DNA from: Gammaproteobacteria bacterium
GTDB taxonomy: Bacteria > Pseudomonadota > Gammaproteobacteria > S012-40
Direction of reading: 5' to 3'
Assembly (NCBI GenBank): GCA_029864945.1
Contig: JAOTSL010000122.1
Location: 1 to 8,986 of the forward strand
DNA length: 8,986 bases
The position numbers and the translations under genes are program-made. Under the pieces are notes generated by a model that was not told the origin of the DNA, searched no databases, and worked only from the letters and a program-made list of their open reading frames with translations. Shown here piece after piece: positions 1 through 5,604 of the stretch (positions within the stretch are counted from its first letter, which is position 1; the number at the start of each line of letters is the position of its first letter).

Positions 1-282
1 ATTACCTTTGTACTGATCGAGTTCACGAATTCTGCTTTCCAGAGCGCCAAGTGGAATGTGAACGGAGCCTAGAATATGCCCTTCTTTGTATTCTTTCTCA
101 AGTCGAACATCTAGCACTAGCGTGTCATCATCGTTCATCATTCGCACAGCATCTTGAGCTTTTATATTTTTAACTCCGGTAATCATTGGTTCAACAAATG
201 ATCGACCGAGCAGGATTATGATGAATACAAGCGCCAGGGTAAGTGGCCATTCTTCAGCCAAAAAATTAATAAACTGTTCCAT
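1..282 (-). CDS. yibN: Membrane-anchored rhodanese-like protein (YibN family), N-terminal part only
   Basis: The start is ATG (complement of 280-282), and 94 codons run open to the window edge, so the C-terminus is missing. Residues about 12-29 form one hydrophobic helix (WPLTLALVFIIILLGRSF), an N-terminal membrane anchor. A rhodanese fold begins near residue 40, with the typical strand and turn LVLDVRLEKEYKEGHI (55-70) followed by GSVHIPLGALESRI. The active-site cysteine loop lies beyond the window, so catalysis cannot be judged. Rhodaneses of this type carry persulfide sulfur and are probably cytoplasm-facing from the inner membrane. A weak Shine-Dalgarno (CGGA on the minus strand) sits 5-6 nt before ATG. 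YibN is characteristically found next to gpmI in gammaproteobacteria, which supports the name. The preceding gene on the same strand is an ArsR repressor 264 bp away, possibly its regulator. I am confident of the family, less so of the exact orthology. Confidence 0.85.
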   Translation of the reverse strand, partial: MEQFINFLAEEWPLTLALVFIIILLGRSFVEPMITGVKNIKAQDAVRMMNDDDTLVLDVRLEKEYKEGHILGSVHIPLGALESRIRELDQYKGN

Positions 283-546
283 ATTATTCCGTATATTTTA
301 AATTTTGAGTTGTGAGGTGTTTTCGGTTGTGTATTTTACCCGAAAAAAAGCAACAAATGTGATTAATCCTGTAAGCGAGTTTATACAAGCTTCTAGGGAG
401 AGGTGATTTAATGTGAATTAATTTTAGTTGGTTATTTTACGGACTAATCGGGGGGTTATTTGGCTGGTTAAGTGTTTCGAGCGATGATAAACTGCGCGCC
501 ACGAAAACGCAGGTAAATACGAAATAAGTGGCGAAGGGTTAAGTGG
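283..546. other. Non-coding gap between yibN and the arsR-type gene
   Basis: I see no convincing gene or intrinsic terminator here. A minus-strand TTGTATAAA (plus-strand 380-388) contains a TATAAA that could be a -10 for yibN, but no good -35 lies 16-18 nt upstream of it. Short direct repeats occur: TAAGTGG at 525-531 and 540-546, and GGTTATTT at 430-437 and 454-461. They are too short to interpret. The gap leaves open whether yibN is cotranscribed with the upstream regulator or has its own promoter. Confidence 0.4.
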
Positions 547-861
547 TTATACGGTACAAAATACTTCACGCATCATAGAGATTAATTGAAGGGTTCTGGA
601 ATCGCCAACTTTGTAATAAACGCGATTTGCATCCTTCCGGGAACTTAATATCCCTTTATCTCGTAAAATAGCGAGGTGTTGAGAGATGTTGCTTTGTGAA
701 GTGCCGACAAGTTTAACTATTTCCTGAACACTCACCTCGCTACCACCTAGTGAGCAAAGAATTTTCAGGCGCAAAGGATGAGCCATCGCTTTCATGGATT
801 GAGCTGCTCGCTCGATATCTTCATCTTTTGTGATAAGAGGGAGCTCGATAGTGTTGGGCAT
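547..861 (-). CDS. ArsR/SmtB-family winged-helix repressor with a SqrR/BigR/HlyU-like cysteine pair
   Basis: This 104-residue protein has the full ArsR length and fold. The helix KAMAHPLRLKILCSL (24-38) is the family signature, the recognition helix is around SQSNISQHLAILRDKG (55-70), and the wing is SSRKDANRVYYKV (73-85). It does not have the ELCVC metal site of ArsR/CadC (EVSVQEI stands there) or the Asp/His zinc site of SmtB in the last helix. Its only cysteines are Cys36 in the second helix and Cys102 near the C-terminus. From memory, the redox and persulfide sensors SqrR (C41/C107), BigR (C42/C108) and HlyU (C38/C104) have cysteines in the same helices, also 66 residues apart. The neighbouring rhodanese fits a sulfur-related role. 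The start is ATG with AGAG about 8 nt upstream. A perfect TATAAT on the minus strand (927-932) lies inside an inverted repeat, suggesting autorepression. The family is certain; the ligand is inferred. Confidence 0.9.
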   Translation of the reverse strand: MPNTIELPLITKDEDIERAAQSMKAMAHPLRLKILCSLGGSEVSVQEIVKLVGTSQSNISQHLAILRDKGILSSRKDANRVYYKVGDSRTLQLISMMREVFCTV

Positions 862-926
862 AGGTTGTCTCTTGTTGTTTCTTGAATGTTCGGGTTTTGT
901 AATTTTACTGTGTTTATAACTAAAAC

Positions 927-948
927 ATTATACAATAATACACTTGTA
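927..948 (-). promoter_or_regulatory. Probable arsR promoter -10 overlapped by candidate operator dyads
   Basis: On the minus strand 927-932 reads TATAAT, a consensus -10, about 66 nt before the arsR-type start. No good -35 is seen at 16-18 nt. Two short dyads overlap it: ATTAT-ACA-ATAAT (927-939) and TACAA-N8-TTGTA (931-948). A repressor bound here would block the -10, as expected for an autoregulated ArsR-family gene. The call rests on the -10 match and symmetry only. Confidence 0.4.
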
Positions 949-957
949 GAGAAAGGC

Positions 958-992
958 GTTTATTGGCATAAACCTTTTTAAAATAAGGTTTA
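958..992. promoter_or_regulatory. Nested inverted repeats upstream of gpmI, candidate repressor operator
   Basis: Two perfect dyads share a half-site: GTTTAT-TGGC-ATAAAC (958-973) and TAAACCTT-N8-AAGGTTTA (969-992). The half-site GTTTAT also occurs at 912-917. The 8-bp arms with an 8-nt A/T centre resemble protein-binding sites more than terminators, since no T-tract follows. The larger dyad ends 67 nt before the gpmI ATG and could control gpmI, the arsR-type gene, or both. The regulator is unknown; the adjacent ArsR protein is the obvious candidate. Confidence 0.4.
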
Positions 993-1059
993 ATTGGTGA
1001 TGTAGTTTGCATTTTAGCCGTAATTGACGCCTCAGTGATTAAAATTGGTAAAACGATAT

Positions 1060-2604
1060 ATGAGTAACAGAAAAAAGCCGGTAGTACTGCTTATCCTAGA
1101 TGGTTGGGGATATAGCGAAACAGAAAAGAATAACGCGATTTTTGCAGCTAAAAAACCTAATTGGGATAAGTTATGGGAAAAATACCCTCATACTTTGATT
1201 AGGGCATCTGAATCAGCGGTGGGCCTTCCAGCTAATCAAATGGGTAACTCTGAAGTAGGGCATCTTAATTTGGGTGCGGGCCGTGTTGTCTATCAGGAAA
1301 TATCCCGAATTGACCATGCATTGCAGTCAGGCTCATTTTTTACAAACGGTGTTTTGACAAAAAGCGTTGATTCTGCGATTGAGAATAACAAATCAATTCA
1401 CATTATGGGTTTGTTGTCGGATGGTGGTGTTCATAGTCATGACATGCACATTCATGCAATGGTTAAGTTGGCCGCCGATCGCGGCGCTCAAAAAATTTAT
1501 GTTCATGCATTCCTGGATGGTAGAGACACTTCGCCTAAGAGCGCTAAAAAGTATTTAGAGTCGTTGAATAATTGCCTAGAAGAAACAGGCGTAGGCCAAG
1601 TTGCATCCATTGTAGGACGCTATTTTTCAATGGATAGAGATAATCGATGGGATCGAGTTAAGTCGAGTTATGACGTAATTACTCATGGCCTGGCTGAGTT
1701 TCAAGCAAATACCGCATTAGAAGGGCTTGAGCAGGCTTATCTGCGCGGCGAATCAGATGAATTCGTAAAAGCGACATGCATTCATTCTGCTGATCAGGCG
1801 CCGGTCAAAATAGAAGATGGTGATTCAGTTATTTTTATGAATTTTCGTTCTGATCGAGCACGTCAAATTACCCAGCCATTTATAGAGCCAGATTTTGATG
1901 CGTTTGATTCAGGCGGCTTTCCATCTCTGGGTTCGTTTGTTAGTTTAACTGAATACAAATCGACTTTTGATGTTGAGGTGGCGTTCCCACCAGAACGTTT
2001 GCGTAATGTATTTGGCTCTTATATATCTGATTTAGGTTTAAGGCAGTTACGAATCGCTGAAACGGAAAAATATGCCCATGTCACATTTTTTCTAAACGGA
2101 GGCGTTGAAGAGCCATTTCCGGGTGAAGACCGCATACTTGTACCGTCACCTAATGTTGCTACTTATGACTTGCAGCCTGAAATGAATGCACCTGAATTGA
2201 CTGAAAAGCTCGTAAATGCGGTTAATAGCGAAAAATACGACGCTATAATCTGTAATTATGCCAATCCGGATATGGTTGGGCATACGGGTGATTTTGATGC
2301 TACAGTTAAAGCGATAGAGGCGTTAGACTCTTGTTTAAGTGATGTGGTTGACGCGATTATAGGCGTTGGCGGAGAAGTTTTAATAACCGCAGATCATGGC
2401 AATGCAGAGCAAATGGCTGATGTCAGCACTGGCCAGGCGCACACTGCTCATACGACGAATCCAGTGCCGTTTATTTATGTTGGTCGTAATGCAGAACTTG
2501 CCCCGGTGGGTGCGCTGTCTGATGTAACACCAACCATGTTATATCTAATGGGTATAGATAAGCCGGCAGAAATGGGTGGTCAGTCACTAGTGACGTTGAT
2601 ATAA
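1060..2604 (+). CDS. gpmI: 2,3-bisphosphoglycerate-independent phosphoglycerate mutase (Mn-dependent)
   Basis: GpmI interconverts 3- and 2-phosphoglycerate in glycolysis and gluconeogenesis, in the cytoplasm, through a phosphoserine intermediate. The protein is colinear with the family. Metal-binding Asp14 lies in the N-terminal LLILDGWG, and the catalytic Ser64 lies in QMGNSEVGHLNLG. The phosphotransferase-domain loop GLLSDGGVHSH and HAFLDGRDTSP follow. The second metal-ligand set is Asp404/His408 (NPDMVGHTGD), Asp445/His446 (TADHGN) and His464 (HTAHTTNP). The frame opens at a TTG at 1045, but ATG 1060 is preferred: it gives 514 residues, the same length as the E. coli enzyme, and the usual short N-terminus before the first strand. 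No strong Shine-Dalgarno precedes either start. envC follows 34 nt downstream, implying cotranscription. No active-site residue appears to be missing. Confidence 0.97.
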   Translation: MSNRKKPVVLLILDGWGYSETEKNNAIFAAKKPNWDKLWEKYPHTLIRASESAVGLPANQMGNSEVGHLNLGAGRVVYQEISRIDHALQSGSFFTNGVLTKSVDSAIENNKSIHIMGLLSDGGVHSHDMHIHAMVKLAADRGAQKIYVHAFLDGRDTSPKSAKKYLESLNNCLEETGVGQVASIVGRYFSMDRDNRWDRVKSSYDVITHGLAEFQANTALEGLEQAYLRGESDEFVKATCIHSADQAPVKIEDGDSVIFMNFRSDRARQITQPFIEPDFDAFDSGGFPSLGSFVSLTEYKSTFDVEVAFPPERLRNVFGSYISDLGLRQLRIAETEKYAHVTFFLNGGVEEPFPGEDRILVPSPNVATYDLQPEMNAPELTEKLVNAVNSEKYDAIICNYANPDMVGHTGDFDATVKAIEALDSCLSDVVDAIIGVGGEVLITADHGNAEQMADVSTGQAHTAHTTNPVPFIYVGRNAELAPVGALSDVTPTMLYLMGIDKPAEMGGQSLVTLI

Positions 2605-2638
2605 ATACCGAGAAAACTATAAAAGACCAGAGAGCGGG

Positions 2639-3271
2639 ATGAAAAATAACAGTACTATTGTAAGTTGTCTGTTTTTTGTCTCGTTCTTATTGTTTCACGT
2701 TTTACAGGCTCATTCTGCCGATCGTCCCCCGTCATCAAAATCAGGGAAGGAGAGCCATCTTCTTCAAGCTGAAATTCAAAAAATTGCTCGATCAATAAAG
2801 CTAAAAGAAAATCAACTTAGTAGCCTCCAAAAGAAAATATATTCTTCCGATACGTTAATAGAAAAACTGGGTAAAGCCCACTTGGACGTGAGTAATAAAC
2901 AGGTCTTAGCGAAATCTCAACTATCTAATTTATATAAAGAAAAGTCACAATTGCTGAATGATATCGCTTCATCTAATCAATCAGTGGCGGGATTGATGCG
3001 TGCATTTTATTTGCTGCAACGTCAGCGGCCATTAAAATCTCTTATAAATCAGGAGGATGTTGGCAAGACTGGCCGATTTGAAGTTTATCATGACTATCTT
3101 ATTAAGGATTATTTGCGGCAGTACCGCGCGTTAAGTCATCAGTATGAAAAGCTGGATGTGTTAGAAAAGTCTCTGTCTAAACGGGTATTGGTGTTAGATA
3201 AGCTCGCTGAAAAAATACTCAGCAGACTCTTGCTCTTCAGGAGCGTTACCGTGATCGAACTTCAGTTTTAG
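2639..3271 (+). CDS. envC fragment 1: signal peptide and coiled coil, with out-of-frame tail
   Basis: As read, this frame makes 210 residues. Residues 1-26 are a Sec signal peptide, with a KNN start and a hydrophobic core CLFFVSFLLFHVL. Residues about 38-192 are charged and heptad-rich, as in EnvC coiled coils. The last 18 residues (ILSRLLLF and onward) come from the wrong frame and resemble nothing in the family. The start is ATG 34 nt after gpmI, with only a weak AGAG as ribosome site. If translated, the product lacks the LytM domain that contacts amidases, so it should not activate them. Confidence 0.6.
   Translation: MKNNSTIVSCLFFVSFLLFHVLQAHSADRPPSSKSGKESHLLQAEIQKIARSIKLKENQLSSLQKKIYSSDTLIEKLGKAHLDVSNKQVLAKSQLSNLYKEKSQLLNDIASSNQSVAGLMRAFYLLQRQRPLKSLINQEDVGKTGRFEVYHDYLIKDYLRQYRALSHQYEKLDVLEKSLSKRVLVLDKLAEKILSRLLLFRSVTVIELQF
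3210..3216 (+). other. Frameshift point: A6 run in envC
   Basis: The upstream frame reads GCT GAA AAA ATA CTC. One more A, or a -1 slip after AAA, gives GCT GAA AAA AAT ACT CAG, which restores the EnvC coiled coil (LAEKNTQQTLALQE). The -1 frame has a TGA at 3208-3210 just before, so the switch must fall at or after this run. It is not a canonical X-XXY-YYZ slippery heptamer, because the second codon would be ATA shifting to AAT, but a single-tRNA slip on AAA is possible. Confidence 0.8.
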
Positions 3272-3393
3272 GGAAGCTAGCAGCTGAAATAAAGTCAAGC
3301 GCATCTAAAATAAGGTCACTAAAAGCTGATCAAAAGCGTATCGAAAAACTTGCGGCAAAGATAGCAAAGCTGAAGCAGGTAAAATCAACCGGC

Positions 3394-3804
3394 ATGTCTT
3401 TCGCAAAGAAAAAAGGAGAGTTGTCATGGCCAGTGAGTGGGCGGGTGACTCAAAAGTTTGGTCGAATACGCGCTGGTAGCAAATTGAAGTGGCGTGGTGT
3501 TTTGATTGAAACTCAAGCAGGTGCCGTTGTTAGTGCGGTTGAAAAAGGACAAGTGGTTTTCGCTGACTGGTTAACCGGTTACGGTTTTGTGCTCATAATA
3601 GAACACGGCAAGGGTTATATGAGTTTGTACGCGCATAACCAACAATTGCTCGGGAAGGTTGGCGACCAGGTACGGAAAAATCAACACATTGCATTGGCTG
3701 GGAATAGTGGCCGAAGTGGAAAGCCAGCACTATACTTTGAAATTCGATATAAAGGTAAGCCGGTGAATCCAGCAAGATGGATTGTTGCCAGGAAACCCAA
3801 TTAA
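3394..3804 (+). CDS. envC fragment 2: degenerate LytM/M23 domain
   Basis: This in-frame ATG opens 136 residues covering the whole LytM domain, from ELSWPVSGRVTQKFG to the end. The same frame is open further upstream, from 3211. No ribosome-binding site lies at a useful distance before the ATG and there is no signal peptide. It is therefore unlikely to be made as a separate protein or to reach the periplasm. It is best read as the 3' part of the frameshifted envC. Two of the zinc-site motifs of active M23 peptidases are substituted, as expected for an activator rather than an enzyme. Confidence 0.55.
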   Translation: MSFAKKKGELSWPVSGRVTQKFGRIRAGSKLKWRGVLIETQAGAVVSAVEKGQVVFADWLTGYGFVLIIEHGKGYMSLYAHNQQLLGKVGDQVRKNQHIALAGNSGRSGKPALYFEIRYKGKPVNPARWIVARKPN

Positions 3805-3978
3805 CCGTCATTTCGTTATTTAATGTTGGTTTATCGAAGCATGTCGTTTGATTATCCGAACATTTTTGATAGAGTCTAACTCTTGGAAAGTCTATTTGGG
3901 CTTTTAAGTAGTTGATACGGTGTATGAATCTTTTTTTGTAATGTCCTTCATATTTAATTTTGATCCATAATTAGGCAA

Positions 3979-4007
3979 TTTACTCACAGATAATGTACGT
4001 ATATAGA
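3979..4007 (+). promoter_or_regulatory. Weak candidate sigma-70 promoter for ctpA
   Basis: TTTACT (3979-3984) and TATAGA (4002-4007) are separated by 17 nt, and each matches the consensus at 4 of 6 positions. It would leave a leader of about 115 nt before the ctpA ATG. In a sequence this A/T-rich such a match can occur by chance. Confidence 0.25.
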
Positions 4008-4104
4008 TATGTATGAGCACTTGGGTAAGTTTCACGCTATTTTGGAATATTAAAAGTTAAGTGAACGAAGTCGTTACGTCAGAATCATCTTTATTTATGT
4101 CAGG

Positions 4105-4122
4105 CCGGTATTTACCGGGGAG
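4105..4122 (+). promoter_or_regulatory. Small hairpin abutting the ctpA Shine-Dalgarno
   Basis: CCGGTA (4105-4110) and TACCGG (4113-4118) are exact complements around a 2-nt centre, so the real hairpin is a stem of four or five pairs. Its 3' arm runs into GGGGAG (4117-4122), the ribosome site 6 nt before the ATG at 4129. Folding could partly hide the site. A second purine stretch, AAGGA (4124-4128), directly abuts the ATG and is too close to serve. Confidence 0.35.
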
Positions 4123-4128
4123 CAAGGA

Positions 4129-5439
4129 ATGAAACCTACTTTTAAAACAATTTCTGTACTCAGCATTGGATTAGTTCTTGGCGTAACGCTAGCGCTTGCC
4201 CAGGGCGTTTTTGCTGAGAGAAATGACCAGTCAACTTTTGCGTTGCCGATAAATGAATTACGAACATTTACTGAAGTCTTTGCGAAAATAAAAAATGATT
4301 ATGTAGAAGACGTAGATGATAAAACACTACTTGAAAATGCGATTCGAGGAATGTTATCTGGCCTTGATCCTCATTCAACGTATTTGGACCCAGAGGGTTA
4401 TAAAGAATTACAGGTAGGAACTACTGGCCGATTTGGCGGCCTCGGAATAGAAGTTGGTATGGAAGATGGTTTTATAAAAGTTATATCACCTATTGATGAC
4501 ACGCCAGCAAAAAAAGCCGGTATACATGCAGGTGATTTGATTGTGAGGCTAGATGAGACGCCAGTGAAAGGATTGTCTCTAAGTCAGGCCGTAAAAATAA
4601 TGCGTGGTAAGCCAGGCTCCGATATTATCTTAACCGTGGTGAGAGAAGGTCAAGACAAGCCATTAAAAATTACTATCACACGAGATATTATTCGCGTTAA
4701 ATCAGTTAAGCGCAGAATGCTTAATGAAGATTATGGTTATATTCGAATTACCAGTTTTCAATCTAAAACGGGTGAAAACTTGTTAGAAGAAATTGAGAAG
4801 CTACAAAAGGAAAGTAAAGACGGTTTAAAAGGCTTGGTTCTTGATTTGAGAAATAATCCAGGCGGGGTATTGAGCGCCGCAGTGGATGTATCCGATGCAT
4901 TTTTGACCAAAGGCTTAATTGTGTATACCGAGGGTCGAGATACAGAATCCCGATTAAAATTTAGCGCTACACCATCGGATGTGCTTAAGGGTAATCCGGT
5001 AGTTGTATTAGTGAACGGCGGTTCGGCATCAGCATCAGAAATTGTTGCCGGTGCGCTTCAGGATCATAACCGCGCAATTATCATGGGTGAGAAAACGTTT
5101 GGTAAGGGATCTGTTCAAACCATTTTGCCGATGAATACTAACTCTGCATTAAAGTTGACCACTGCACGTTATTACACACCGTCAGGGCGTTCGATTCAGG
5201 CGGAGGGAATTGTTCCTCATATCAAGCTTGAATCGTTAAGGGTTCAAAAAATCGTATCCGATTTTAGCCGTTTGAAAGAAGCTGACCTCTCTGGTCATTT
5301 GGAAAACGGTGAAGCAACGAAGAAAAAATCGAAAAAAGAAGCCGCTGATCCAATGTTAGATTTGGCGGATACTGATTACCAGCTATATGAAGCACTTAAT
5401 ACGCTTAAGGCTATTACTATTTCAAAACTTCAGCAGTAG
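4129..5439 (+). CDS. ctpA: C-terminal processing peptidase, S41A family, with PDZ domain
   Basis: CtpA is an exported serine protease that degrades or processes periplasmic proteins at their C-termini. In Pseudomonas, CtpA acts with a lipoprotein adaptor on peptidoglycan hydrolases. The 436-residue protein has a signal peptide (1-29, cut after FA before ERND), an N-terminal segment with LSGLDPHSTYLDP, a PDZ domain (about 100-175, with FGGLGIEVG and the AGIHAGDLIV loop), and the S41 core. The core includes LVLDLRNNPGG (236-246) and the catalytic triad Ser301 (NGGSASASE), Lys326 (TFGKGSVQ) and Gln330. The Ser-Lys spacing of 25 and Lys-Gln spacing of 4 are those of the family. The C-terminal 55 residues are charged, with KKKSKKE. 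Position after envC and before yibQ is common outside the enterics. A strong intrinsic terminator follows at 5484-5516. Confidence 0.95.
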   Translation: MKPTFKTISVLSIGLVLGVTLALAQGVFAERNDQSTFALPINELRTFTEVFAKIKNDYVEDVDDKTLLENAIRGMLSGLDPHSTYLDPEGYKELQVGTTGRFGGLGIEVGMEDGFIKVISPIDDTPAKKAGIHAGDLIVRLDETPVKGLSLSQAVKIMRGKPGSDIILTVVREGQDKPLKITITRDIIRVKSVKRRMLNEDYGYIRITSFQSKTGENLLEEIEKLQKESKDGLKGLVLDLRNNPGGVLSAAVDVSDAFLTKGLIVYTEGRDTESRLKFSATPSDVLKGNPVVVLVNGGSASASEIVAGALQDHNRAIIMGEKTFGKGSVQTILPMNTNSALKLTTARYYTPSGRSIQAEGIVPHIKLESLRVQKIVSDFSRLKEADLSGHLENGEATKKKSKKEAADPMLDLADTDYQLYEALNTLKAITISKLQQ

Positions 5440-5483
5440 GGTGAAGCTTTGAATTTTTATCAGTAAAAAAGTATTTGTTGTTT

Positions 5484-5516
5484 AAAAAAACACCTTCATC
5501 GAAGGTGTTTTTTTTT
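5484..5516 (+). terminator. Rho-independent terminator after ctpA, probably bidirectional
   Basis: CACCTTC (5491-5497), loop ATC, and GAAGGTG (5501-5507) form a perfect 7-bp stem. The stem is extended by the A-run 5484-5490 pairing with the T-run 5508-5516. Nine T residues follow the G/C part, so it should end the gpmI-envC-ctpA transcript, 45 nt after the ctpA stop. The A-run on the other side makes it able to terminate minus-strand transcripts too. Confidence 0.93.
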
Positions 5517-5531
5517 GCAAGCAATTTACAT

Positions 5532-5560
5532 TTTATTGCATCGTTGATAAGTGTAATAAT
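5532..5560 (+). promoter_or_regulatory. Candidate extended -10 promoter for yibQ
   Basis: TGTAATAAT (5552-5560) is an extended -10 (TG, one base, then AATAAT, 5 of 6 to consensus). A poor -35, TTTATT (5532-5537), lies 17 nt upstream. A promoter is expected here because a strong terminator has just ended the ctpA transcript. Transcription would begin near 5567, giving a leader of about 38 nt before the proposed yibQ start. Confidence 0.4.
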
Positions 5561-5604
5561 GGTTTTTTGTTTATCGATTGACTTGTTCTGGGGAGGGAAA
5601 GCAG

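Larger units (their letters stand above)
2639..3804 (+). pseudogene. envC: EnvC-type murein hydrolase activator, interrupted by a one-base frameshift
   Basis: In E. coli EnvC is a periplasmic coiled-coil protein, recruited by FtsEX, that activates amidases AmiA/AmiB at the septum. Here the first frame gives a signal peptide (1-26, cut near AHSA) and coiled coil, but after codon 191-192 it reads out of register and stops at 3269-3271. The -1 frame is open from 3211 and continues the coiled coil (TQQTLALQERYRDRT) into a LytM/M23 domain (about 260-384). Joined at the A6 run 3210-3215, the product would be 388 residues, near the normal length. The LytM domain matches EnvC, not an active peptidase: the metal His/Asp site is replaced (LKWRGVLIET) and the HxH motif is LYF (ALYFEIR). 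Several motifs match E. coli EnvC closely from memory (ADWLxGYG, EHGKG, LYFEIR). It lies directly after gpmI. A sequencing error, a recent mutation or slippage are all possible. Confidence 0.85.
3805..4128. other. 324-bp non-coding gap between envC and ctpA
   Basis: No gene is supported here. An 18-codon frame (3823-3879) has no ribosome site. No hairpin with a T-tract is visible after envC, so read-through into ctpA is possible. The region is A+T-rich and probably holds a ctpA promoter. The best match is TTTACT-N17-TATAGA (3979-4007), 4/6 at each element. The last 25 bp hold a small hairpin and the ctpA ribosome site. Confidence 0.5.

Noticed and set aside
969..992. The 24-bp dyad as an intrinsic terminator
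   Set aside because: The centre is A/T-rich, the arms are G/C-poor and no T-tract follows on either strand. An operator is more plausible.
1045..1059. TTG start for gpmI, five codons upstream of the ATG
   Set aside because: There is no ribosome site in its favour. The ATG gives exactly the usual 514 residues and N-terminus.
2639..2670. Lipobox-like IVSC near the EnvC N-terminus
   Set aside because: The Cys is at residue 10, before the hydrophobic core, so it cannot be a lipoprotein cleavage site. A Sec signal peptide explains the region.
3206..3216. Programmed -1 frameshift signal in envC
   Set aside because: The run is not an X-XXY-YYZ heptamer, and I see no evident stimulatory stem-loop or upstream Shine-Dalgarno-like element. 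Programmed recoding is therefore less likely than an indel, though not excluded.
3823..3879. 18-codon open frame in the envC-ctpA gap
   Set aside because: It has no Shine-Dalgarno, no recognisable composition and no hydrophobic or paired-gene context. Chance explains it.
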